Below, in pieces: positions 25,292 through 32,507 of a stretch of DNA of 50,097 bases (position 1 is the first letter of the stretch; the number at the start of each line of letters is the position of its first letter). The DNA comes from Verrucomicrobiales bacterium (GTDB lineage Bacteria > Verrucomicrobiota > Verrucomicrobiia > Verrucomicrobiales > DEV007): contig JAEUHH010000119.1 in NCBI GenBank assembly GCA_016795505.1, positions 1-50,097 of the forward strand. Direction: 5' to 3'. The notes under the pieces were generated by a model that was not told the DNA's origin, made no database searches, and worked only from the letters and a program-made list of their open reading frames with translations. The position numbers were made by a program, and so were the translations under genes.

Positions 25292-25328
25292 ACAGCCCGT
25301 CGGACTCGCGTCCGGTGGGCTGTTTTTT
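25292..25328 (+). terminator. intrinsic terminator after the EF-hand gene
   Basis: A stem of CAGCCC with TCGGAC paired to GTCCGG and GGGCTG around a TCGC loop is followed by a run of six T. It lies 60 nt after the EF-hand gene stop. Confidence 0.88.
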
Positions 25329-25339
25329 GGGGGGCCGAG

Positions 25340-25419
25340 GAAAGCCTCCGATTTCCACCAACCTCAACCACGAGCCGGAGGCTCCGTCGGAAATAAGCCG
25401 GAGACGCCAGCAGCCAGCC
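25340..25419 (+). repeat. GAGCCGGAGGCTC repeat, copy 1
   Basis: The core GAGCCGGAGGCTCC followed by CGGAAATAAGCCGG is shared with the copies at 25539 (minus) and 26011 (plus). The part upstream, with GCCTCCG and CAACCACGAGCC, also aligns to copy 3. The core is itself a palindrome-like hairpin (GAGCC GGAG GGCTC-type pairing). Confidence 0.7.
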
Positions 25420-25538
25420 GTATCCGCGCCAAAACCAACGAGCCCCCCGGAGGGTGTCTCAACCTGATGACACCGGGCTTGGAGAGCTGAACCGGACTCC
25501 CTTCCGCCGCCCCTGCCGGGGCGGTCTCGTAAGAGTGG

Positions 25539-25600
25539 ACCGGAACCCGGTGGCTGTCGCCACCGGCTTATTTCCGTGGAGCCTCCGGCTCCAATTCCGG
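25539..25600 (-). repeat. GAGCCGGAGGCTC repeat, copy 2
   Basis: On the minus strand it reads GGAGCCGGAGGCTCCACGG, then AAATAAGCCGGTGGCGACAG, then CCACCGGGTTCCGG. The last part forms its own hairpin (CCGGTGGC/GCCACCGG). It is inverted relative to copies 1 and 3. Confidence 0.7.
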
Positions 25601-25748
25601 AGAATCGACCTCTCTGAAGGAGCAATTTCCCCGAAATGCCGGCCACAACGAAAAGCCGACCGCAGCAGAAAATCGCGAACGACCGCATCCCGGAGGGATG
25701 CTCCATGAATAGCCCGGAGTGAAACTCCGGGTCATCCCCGTCTCAAAA

Positions 25749-25832
25749 CGGCAACCCCGGATGGGGTTGTCCAATGGGGAAACCGATCTCCGCCGCCTCT
25801 GCCCCATGGGACAACCCCATCCGGGGTTGCCG
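25749..25832. repeat. 31-nt inverted repeat forming a long hairpin
   Basis: The left arm (25749-25779, starting CGGCAACCCCGGATGGGG) and right arm (25802-25832, ending CCATCCGGGGTTGCCG) are reverse complements with one mismatch, separated by 22 nt. Each arm has inner symmetry (CCCCGGATGGGG). It could be a transcription block or a small mobile repeat; no T-run follows. Confidence 0.8.
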
Positions 25833-26010
25833 AAGACTTATCAGATTACCAAGGGTCGTGCGACCCCTGGCTATTCATGGAGAACCGCTCCGCGGTTCGG
25901 CACGAAGCGCGCGGGTGCGGAAGCGATGCCTGAGGAACGCCTGCAGTTCCGAAGAGTTTCCCCTTTTTTAAAAAATTTCCTTTATCACCGTGGCTTGCGG
26001 GTCTGCTGCG

Positions 26011-26076
26011 CGAAGCCTCCGCCTCACTCCAACAGCGAGCCGGAGGCTCGACGGAAATGAGCCGGTGGCGACAGCT
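26011..26076 (+). repeat. GAGCCGGAGGCTC repeat, copy 3
   Basis: GAAGCCTCCGCC, then GCGAGCCGGAGGCTCGACGG, then AAATGAGCCGGTGGCGACAG. Same order as copy 1 but more diverged in the upstream part. It ends about 110 nt before the DUF4259 gene. Confidence 0.65.
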
Positions 26077-26184
26077 GCTGATTGACCATCCGGGAATCAT
26101 TCTTTACCCTGCACGCCAGGCAGCACATTTGGATCGTTTCATACCTCAATTGATTTGGCTGAACTCTTCACCACTGCACACAAC

Positions 26185-26619
26185 ATGGGAGCATGGGGCA
26201 TAAATACCTTCGAGAACGATGGAGCGTTGGATTGGCTTGGCGATTTTCTCGACGATCCAACTGAGGCAAAAATTCTCGAGGCTTTTTCAGCGTCGCCCAC
26301 GGTGATTCAACCAAGCCTGATCGGAAGACTGATGGGCAAAAAGGCCCAAGTGTGTCCAGCAGAATTGGATGGCGAGGTGGTTTTGGCAGCTGCGGAAGTC
26401 ATTGCCCTGATGTCAGGACGGCCAGCACATTCGATTCCTGATGAATTAAGAAACCTACCTCGACTCTCCCTCCGCCCCGAGACTCCGACCAGGGCGTTGG
26501 CAGCAATCGACGCGATATTGGGCAACTCGAATCTGAAGGATTGCTGGGAGGAAACCGCTGACTTCGACAACTGGAAGGAATCCGTTCAGGATCTTCGCAA
26601 GCGCTTATCAAATCAATGA
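26185..26619 (+). CDS. DUF4259 domain protein
   Basis: A 144-aa protein from the ATG at 26185, which gives the family start MGAWGINTFENDGALDWLGD; an in-frame TTG 30 nt upstream is less likely. The body matches the DUF4259 pattern of a small soluble cytosolic protein with VLAAAEVIALMSGRP. No catalytic residues are known for this family, which is often found near toxin, immunity or mobile genes. Base composition is clearly less GC-rich than the flanking genes and it follows a repeat island, so recent arrival is plausible. Function unknown. Confidence 0.85.
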   Translation: MGAWGINTFENDGALDWLGDFLDDPTEAKILEAFSASPTVIQPSLIGRLMGKKAQVCPAELDGEVVLAAAEVIALMSGRPAHSIPDELRNLPRLSLRPETPTRALAAIDAILGNSNLKDCWEETADFDNWKESVQDLRKRLSNQ

Positions 26620-26679
26620 TAATACCTTAAAAGAGTGCCCCCGCTTCCCTCTTGCGGCCCTCCGTGAGCAGCCCCCACC

Positions 26680-29313
26680 TCAAGCCGCCCGGCGCTTGGC
26701 GGGGCGAAACGGTGCCGAGACCTGATCCCACAGGCCCATCACGTTCTCCCAGCGGCGGATCGCTACGTCGATGAGGAACAGGGCGAGGAAAATCTGGAGC
26801 AGCAGCGGCCACAGTTCGACGTAGCGCGACACGTCGGAGCCGGTCAGTTCCAGCGGCTCGGCCGGATCGGCTAGATAAGTGCCTCCGGTGATACCGGCTG
26901 CCTCACGCAGGGCGGCTTCGGCGATCTGACCGGTGGCGACTTCACCCGAGGGATTGTGAACATGCCCCGCGGAGACCGTCTGCGCGCCCGAGCCGGCCCG
27001 CACGAGATAGACGCCGGCATCGGTCGGTGTGAAACGAGCGCCATAGAGGCCGGAACCCTCCTGCTCCAGCACCTCGGAGCCGATCTGCCGCATCGCCGAG
27101 CCGAGCGAGTGGGCGGGCACGAAAAAGATGTCGGCCCGGACTTCGGCGTCGTTCCACCGGGTACCGGAGTCCTTCAGCAAATCGACCTGCACCCGCACCT
27201 GCTCGCCTTCCTCGGCGAGGTTCAGGTCCATGTTCTGCCCCTGTGGCGCGCGAGCCGTCTCGCGCAGGATCTGCGCCCACATCTGGCTGTAGCCGGGCCA
27301 TTGTTGGATCCAGAGGGCCGCCCAGCGGCTTTTGCAATCAGAGGTAAAGGCCGTCACCTTGCCCAGTCCGTATCGCCAGTGGGCCAGCAACGGATCGCCC
27401 GCGTCGGTCACCAGCGGCACCTGGGAGGTTGCCTTGCGGTTCGTTTTCACGTAACCGAGCAGTGGCGGCGCGGTGCCCTGCTCCCAATTCCGCAGCATGG
27501 GATGCGCCTCGACGAGTTGCGGCTCGAACGCCTCTTCGCGGATCATCCGACCGCTGTGAACCATGGTGTCCTGGGTGAAAATGCGGGTGATGGCGGTGGG
27601 ATCCATCGTGATGTAGCTCTGGCCGCCGCCCGCCGCCGCGATGGCCTGGAGCAGCCCGACCTGCGAGCCGGACCCGACGGCCACCGTCGAGATGGTCATC
27701 CCCTCGGCGTGGCACTGCGAGGCGAGCGCCTGATAGCCGGAGCCGCTGGTCTGGCCATCGGTCAGGACGATCATGTGCTTGATCTTGGCCTTCACCGAGG
27801 CCAGCGCCTCGCGGGCGGCCATCATGCCGACCGAGGCATCGGTCCCGCCCCCGGCGCTGAGGGTGGCGACCTGGGCGGCGATCGCCGAGACCGAGCTGAC
27901 GCGGGTGATGGGCACCACCTCGTGCACCTGGGAGTCGAAGGCATAGACGCCGATGTAGTCCTTGCTGGTGAGCAGTTCGGTGACGGCGAGCGAGGCGGCC
28001 TTGACCATCTCGATCTTTTGTCCCGCCATGGAGCCGGACCGGTCGATGACCAGGGCGATGGCCGAGGACTGGGACTCCTCCTGATCGGGCGATTTCAGCT
28101 TCACGGGCAGGATCTCTTCGATCGGCGTCCGGTAATAGCCTCCCACGCCGAAGGAATTCATCCCCCCGATCATGACAAAGCCGCCGCCCAGTTCATCCAC
28201 GTAGTCGCGGATGGCGGTCATCTGCGCGTCCTCGATCTCCCGGGCGGGCACGTCGGAGAGGATGATGCCGTCGTAGCCGGCCAGCTCGCGCAGGTTCTTG
28301 GGCAGGCCCTCGGCGGTCCGCACGTCGAGGCGGATGCCCTCGCGATCCATCGCGTTGACGAGGTGAGTCGCCTCGCCGGGCTCGCCCTCAATGTAAAGCA
28401 GCAGCGGCTTGCCCCGCACATCGACGATGGTGAGGGCCTCGTTGTTCTCCGGGATGGCATCGCGCCCTTCGAAGCCCTCCACGGCGACGCGGTAGTTGTA
28501 AATGTTCCGCTTCTCCGGGCTGCGGCGGAAGGAAAGGGTCTGCGCCTGTCCGGGAGCCACGGTGAGATCGCGGCTGTCCACCTCCAAGCCATTCTCAAAA
28601 AGCCGCACCCGACCCTGGCCTTCCAACGAGCTCTCGATCGTCGCCGTGAGATCGAGGCTGGCGCCTTCACTCAGCCGCGATTGCGAACTGTTCACCCGGG
28701 TGACCCGCACATCGGGCCGGGGATCGCCCGACACGCCGACGGCATGGAGCCGGATGCCCGACACCGCCGCCTCGCGGGCCGTCTCGGTGAGGCTGCCCGA
28801 GGTCTCCTGCCCATCGGTGACGAGGATGACATGGCGGGAGGAGCCACTGGGGAAAATGCCCTTCGACAGCCGCACGGCACGCGAGAGATTGGTGCGGGAG
28901 CCGAGCTTTTCCAGCAGATCGAGCCGGATCTCCGCCGGCGGGAGTCGGCGGCCGGTGTCGCCGGGATAGCTGAGCACCTCGGCGTCGCTCCCTGCCGCCA
29001 CATAGCCGACCGAGACATCGCCGGGCAAGTCGGATGCCACCTGCCGGGCGGCTTCGTAGACGCGCTTCAGGCCCTCCTCGCCCTCGCTGCGGGAATGGTC
29101 GAGCACAAAGATGGCCGACTGCTGCCGGCTCTCCAGCACCCGCGCCGGCGACGCCAGGCAGAGCAGGGCGATCAGCACCAGCAGGGTGCGCACGATCAAC
29201 AACCACCGCCGCCGCCGCATCGACATCGGATGGGTGGACATCGCATCGAACCAAAACAGCAACGCCAGAGCCGGGATGGCGAGGAGGAGGAGTTTGGGGT
29301 AGAGCCAGTCCAT
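26680..29313 (-). CDS. membrane protein with two VWA domains and a glutamine-amidotransferase-like fold
   Basis: An 877-aa protein. Two membrane helices near the N-terminus (about 6-22 and 37-54) and one near the C-terminus (about 833-855). VWA-like domain 1 at about 66-230 has an incomplete metal site (VLDHSRSE). A class I glutamine-amidotransferase-like region is at about 310-415 (YDGIILSDVPAREI, GGGFVMIGGMNSFGVGG), without an obvious catalytic Cys. VWA domain 2 at about 415-590 has a full MIDAS site (VIDRSGSMAG and VLTDGQTSG). This layout is typical of Planctomycetes and Verrucomicrobia, beside MoxR/DUF58 genes. It is the last gene of that operon; the role is probably assembly or checking of envelope proteins, an inference. 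Confidence 0.88.
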   Translation of the reverse strand: MDWLYPKLLLLAIPALALLFWFDAMSTHPMSMRRRRWLLIVRTLLVLIALLCLASPARVLESRQQSAIFVLDHSRSEGEEGLKRVYEAARQVASDLPGDVSVGYVAAGSDAEVLSYPGDTGRRLPPAEIRLDLLEKLGSRTNLSRAVRLSKGIFPSGSSRHVILVTDGQETSGSLTETAREAAVSGIRLHAVGVSGDPRPDVRVTRVNSSQSRLSEGASLDLTATIESSLEGQGRVRLFENGLEVDSRDLTVAPGQAQTLSFRRSPEKRNIYNYRVAVEGFEGRDAIPENNEALTIVDVRGKPLLLYIEGEPGEATHLVNAMDREGIRLDVRTAEGLPKNLRELAGYDGIILSDVPAREIEDAQMTAIRDYVDELGGGFVMIGGMNSFGVGGYYRTPIEEILPVKLKSPDQEESQSSAIALVIDRSGSMAGQKIEMVKAASLAVTELLTSKDYIGVYAFDSQVHEVVPITRVSSVSAIAAQVATLSAGGGTDASVGMMAAREALASVKAKIKHMIVLTDGQTSGSGYQALASQCHAEGMTISTVAVGSGSQVGLLQAIAAAGGGQSYITMDPTAITRIFTQDTMVHSGRMIREEAFEPQLVEAHPMLRNWEQGTAPPLLGYVKTNRKATSQVPLVTDAGDPLLAHWRYGLGKVTAFTSDCKSRWAALWIQQWPGYSQMWAQILRETARAPQGQNMDLNLAEEGEQVRVQVDLLKDSGTRWNDAEVRADIFFVPAHSLGSAMRQIGSEVLEQEGSGLYGARFTPTDAGVYLVRAGSGAQTVSAGHVHNPSGEVATGQIAEAALREAAGITGGTYLADPAEPLELTGSDVSRYVELWPLLLQIFLALFLIDVAIRRWENVMGLWDQVSAPFRPAKRRAA

Positions 29314-29329
29314 TTGAGGGGAAAGTGAG

Positions 29330-29542
29330 GAGTAAAAAGTAAAGAGTGAAAAAGTGAGTGTTTAGCTTTCCGTTTTCAGGATCTTTCAGGAGCTTTTCCG
29401 ATCAAACCCTGTTGGATCGGAGATGGGACCCTGTTTGATCGGAAAGGAGCGATGTATCAAAATGGGGAAAGCCGGACTGTTTGCATTCGGGTGATTTTCT
29501 TAATCCCGGGTTATCTCACCGGCGTCTTTTTACTTTTTACTC
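29330..29542. repeat. 14-nt inverted repeat bracketing an intergenic region
   Basis: GAGTAAAAAGTAAA at 29330-29343 and its exact reverse complement at 29529-29542 enclose 185 nt that include one copy of the 45-nt repeat. The right arm overlaps the stop of the upstream BatA-type gene. It could be a long-range stem in the mRNA or the ends of a small inserted element. Confidence 0.5.
29398..29442 (-). repeat. dispersed 45-nt repeat, well-conserved copy
   Basis: On the minus strand it starts CCGATCAAACAGGGTC and the second half is CCGATCCAACAGGGTT followed by TGATCGG. Half-units are 22 nt apart, as in the copy at 17302, with only a few changes. It lies between two genes of the MoxR/VWA operon. 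Confidence 0.85.
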
Positions 29543-31526
29543 AATAAACCGCGTGACGGTGGAAGAGATAACTTTCCACCAACAGAACGAGGGCGACGAG
29601 GACGAGGAAAAGCCAGGTGGCATTGCCGGAGAGAAGGCCGGTGCGCATCTCAGTCGCGGCCTGCTCGGCGGCGGCGGGGTCGCGGGGATGGAGGTCGGTC
29701 TCGGCGCGGGACAGGAGATGGGCGGCGCCGCGCTGGCCGGTATCGGTCTCCCACACGCCGGCCCGGTCGAGTTCGAGCAGGCCGCCGGTGAGATTGGCAG
29801 TGCTGGTTTTCAGGCCGCCATCCGCCCACTGAGTCCAGGTGACCTGGGTACCGAGGGCGGGCACGACGCGGCCGGTCGGCGATTCGGTGACCTTTTCCAT
29901 CACGCCGGGCGCGGTCTCGGCGCACCAGAGCAGGGCATTCCCGATCAACAGCGGAAAGGAAGCCGTCAGCGGCAGGCGGTCGGAGCGGCCGGGCGAGAAG
30001 GCCATGACGACGAGGCGCTGGCCTTTCACCTCGCCGGCGGCAAGCAGGGGCTCGTCGTTACCAATCCAGAGCGGCTCCAGGGAGCCGGCGGCATCGAACA
30101 CGGAAGTCTGGGTGACGGAGACGCGGCCGCTGCTGACGCGGAACAGCACCGGGTGCTGGTCGTTGCCGACACGGACGGCCTCGTGGGGCACAGGCGCCGG
30201 GGTCGGCACGACGCGGACGGGTCCGGCGCTGCCGGGGGGATTCAGCAGGATGACCGGCAGATCCTCGGGCCAGGTCTCGGGCACGCAGTCGTCGAAAATG
30301 ACCACGTCGACCCCCTCGCGGGAGCCGGCCCACTGGTCGGGCTTCACGGCCAGAATCTCGAACTCGTAATCGTCGATGAAGGCCCGCAGGGCGACTTCGG
30401 TGTAGGGATCGGGGCGGAACCCGTGCGCGGGCTCCTCGGGTCGCACCCAGGCGGCGACGATGGGGCGGCTGTGAGGCAGCGGCTCCAGCACTTCGTTGTC
30501 GGTGGCGAGACTGTCGCCGGGCACGGTGAGGCGGAGGCGGAGCAGTTGATCCTCGGCCCCTTCCAACTTCAGGACCAAGCCAAAGCGCTCGCCGGGATCG
30601 AGTTCCACCTCGCGTGGCTGCACGAGCAGGCCGCCGAGAAAGACGTCGAGTTTGCCTTTCACCGTCTCGGGAGCGGCGGCGTTCAGGCCGACTTGGACGA
30701 AGGCCTCGAAGCGCCCGTGCTCCAGCGGCACGGGGCGGATCTGAAAGGCGGTGATGCCGGCATTGATTGGGGCGGGCAGGGCGACGTCGAGGGTCTCCAG
30801 CGACACGCCCTCGGGCAGTTCCAAGCCGGCTTTCTCGGCCGAGGCGAGGGCGTCGGCTTCGGCTTCGGGATCTGAATCGGGGGCTGCCGCGGGCTCGGCG
30901 GGGGCTTGGGGAGCAGGTTCGGCTATTGCCTCGACCAATCCGGCATCGGTGACGTGCCAGATCAGGGCGGGCGTCTCAAGGCGGGCCAACACGACGGCGG
31001 CATCGAGGGCAGCGCGGGTTTGGCCGGCCACGGGACGCACGGAGATCTCTCCGAGCCGGGACAGCAGTTCGCGGCGTTTCAAGGTCCGCGGCTGGATGAC
31101 CTCCGGGCGCACGTCGTAGCCGATCAGGGCGACGCCGACATCCTCTGGCACGGCCTCCAGCCGGGTGCGGATGCGCTCGCGGGCCTCATCGAGGCGGGTG
31201 CGCCCCTCGGCATCGGTCGCGCCCATCGAAGCGGAACGGTCGAGCAGGACTACGATGGTGCGGTAGCTTTTCTCGCTAAGCGGCGACAAAATCAGACGGC
31301 TGAGGGCGAAAATGACGCCGAGCAGCATGATCAGCGTGAGGATCAGTGAGACGATCTTTTTCAGACGCCGCAGCCAAGCCGATTCCTGGTGCTCGCGGGC
31401 CAGAGTCTTGAAGAAAACGAGGGTGCTGACATCGACGACCTTGGATTTCCGCCGAAAGAGATAGAGCGCGATCGGAATGATCGCGAGAAGCGAGAGCCAG
31501 AGGACGCCGGGATTCAGAAACTGCAT
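29541..31526 (-). CDS. BatA-type membrane protein with VWA domain
   Basis: A 661-aa protein with the BatA N-terminus (MQFLNPGVLWLSLLAIIPI), helices at about 8-24 and 58-80, and a VWA domain from about residue 88 with MIDAS DRSASM (96-101). A long outer region of beta type follows, then an amidotransferase-like part and a C-terminal helix (about 637-655). BatA proteins work with MoxR ATPases in envelope or stress functions. It is 45 nt downstream of the DUF58 gene on the same strand and belongs to that operon. Confidence 0.88.
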   Translation of the reverse strand: MQFLNPGVLWLSLLAIIPIALYLFRRKSKVVDVSTLVFFKTLAREHQESAWLRRLKKIVSLILTLIMLLGVIFALSRLILSPLSEKSYRTIVVLLDRSASMGATDAEGRTRLDEARERIRTRLEAVPEDVGVALIGYDVRPEVIQPRTLKRRELLSRLGEISVRPVAGQTRAALDAAVVLARLETPALIWHVTDAGLVEAIAEPAPQAPAEPAAAPDSDPEAEADALASAEKAGLELPEGVSLETLDVALPAPINAGITAFQIRPVPLEHGRFEAFVQVGLNAAAPETVKGKLDVFLGGLLVQPREVELDPGERFGLVLKLEGAEDQLLRLRLTVPGDSLATDNEVLEPLPHSRPIVAAWVRPEEPAHGFRPDPYTEVALRAFIDDYEFEILAVKPDQWAGSREGVDVVIFDDCVPETWPEDLPVILLNPPGSAGPVRVVPTPAPVPHEAVRVGNDQHPVLFRVSSGRVSVTQTSVFDAAGSLEPLWIGNDEPLLAAGEVKGQRLVVMAFSPGRSDRLPLTASFPLLIGNALLWCAETAPGVMEKVTESPTGRVVPALGTQVTWTQWADGGLKTSTANLTGGLLELDRAGVWETDTGQRGAAHLLSRAETDLHPRDPAAAEQAATEMRTGLLSGNATWLFLVLVALVLLVESYLFHRHAVY

Positions 31527-31571
31527 GGAACGGAGGAAAAAACGCCGAAAAAGAGGGTTCGAGGGGTGGTG

Positions 31572-32486
31572 TCAGGAGCCGGAAGCCAGCGCCGAGCCGC
31601 GCGAGAGCAACTCCAGGAACAATTCCTCAAAGGGCAGATCGGTGCGCCAGCGCTGGTAGTCGATCTGGCGGGACTTGCAGGTGTGCTCGATGTCCTTGAG
31701 GAACAATTCGAAACGCTCCTCATACTTGCGCCGGTCGCGACGGGTGAACCACATGCGGCGATGCTCCTGGGTTTCGACATCGACCAGTTCGATCTCGCCG
31801 TCGAGGTCGGGATGCTGCTCCCACGGGTGGAAAATGTGGATGAAATGGGTCTCGCCCGGCCAGGTGGCGGCATGGCGGATGGCCTCACGGGCCTCGTCAA
31901 CACCGCGGCCGTAAAGGTCGGACAGGACGAACAGGATGCCGTAACGGCGGCGGGACGGCTGGAACTCGCCGAAGCATTTCTCCAGATTCGTCATGCCACC
32001 AAATTGCATGCGCCGGGCGTGGTCGATGATGCGCTGGATATTCCCCTGCCCTTTCTGGGGCGCCAACCCTTCGTGGACCCGCTCGCCCATCTGATACAGG
32101 CTCACGCGGTGCTGGCCGACGAGACCGAGGTAAGACAGCGCCACGCCGACCTTGAGCGCGGTGAGACGCTTTTCCGGAAACGGCCGCTCCATCGAGGCGC
32201 TGGTGTCGACGAGCACATGAATATGGAACTCCTGAATCTCCTCGTAGAGCCGGATGAAGAGCCGCTCGAGTCGTGCGTAGAGCTTCCAGTCAATCGCCCG
32301 GTAATCGTCATCCGGGGTGTAGTGGCGGAAGTCTTTGAATTCGCGCGTAAACCCCGTGGATGGCGTGTGTTGAATACCCTTTTTCCGCAATTGGCGTCTT
32401 TTCCTCAGGCGGAGGAAAAGCGCCCGCAGCCGATCGAGGAAATCGGCATCGAACAGTTCTTCGGGAGCGCGGGACGGAGCAGACAT
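31572..32486 (-). CDS. DUF58 domain protein
   Basis: A 304-aa soluble protein. The DUF58 signature is clear: FRHYTPDDDYRAIDWKLYAR at 53-72. A VWA-like core follows with DTSASM (94-99) and LFVLSDLYG. DUF58 proteins nearly always sit with MoxR ATPases and VWA proteins, and are thought to be their adaptor. Here it lies between the giant TPR protein (21-nt gap) and the BatA-type gene (45-nt gap). Confidence 0.92.
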   Translation of the reverse strand: MSAPSRAPEELFDADFLDRLRALFLRLRKRRQLRKKGIQHTPSTGFTREFKDFRHYTPDDDYRAIDWKLYARLERLFIRLYEEIQEFHIHVLVDTSASMERPFPEKRLTALKVGVALSYLGLVGQHRVSLYQMGERVHEGLAPQKGQGNIQRIIDHARRMQFGGMTNLEKCFGEFQPSRRRYGILFVLSDLYGRGVDEAREAIRHAATWPGETHFIHIFHPWEQHPDLDGEIELVDVETQEHRRMWFTRRDRRKYEERFELFLKDIEHTCKSRQIDYQRWRTDLPFEELFLELLSRGSALASGS

Positions 32487-32507
32487 GAGGAAAAAGGCGG
32501 TCGGGAC

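Larger units (their letters stand above)
25233..26184. other. repeat island without genes
   Basis: About 950 nt with no convincing coding frame. It holds a terminator, three copies of a GAGCCGGAGGCTC repeat family in both orientations, a 31-nt inverted repeat and several smaller hairpins (such as CCCGGAGT/ACTCCGGG at 25711-25730 and GAACCGC/GCGGTTC near 25881). Short frames here translate to repeat-derived peptides and are not genes. Confidence 0.75.

Noticed and set aside
25454-26060. Short open frames in the repeat island
   Set aside because: Their translations come from repeats and hairpins, they have no good start sites and resemble no domain.
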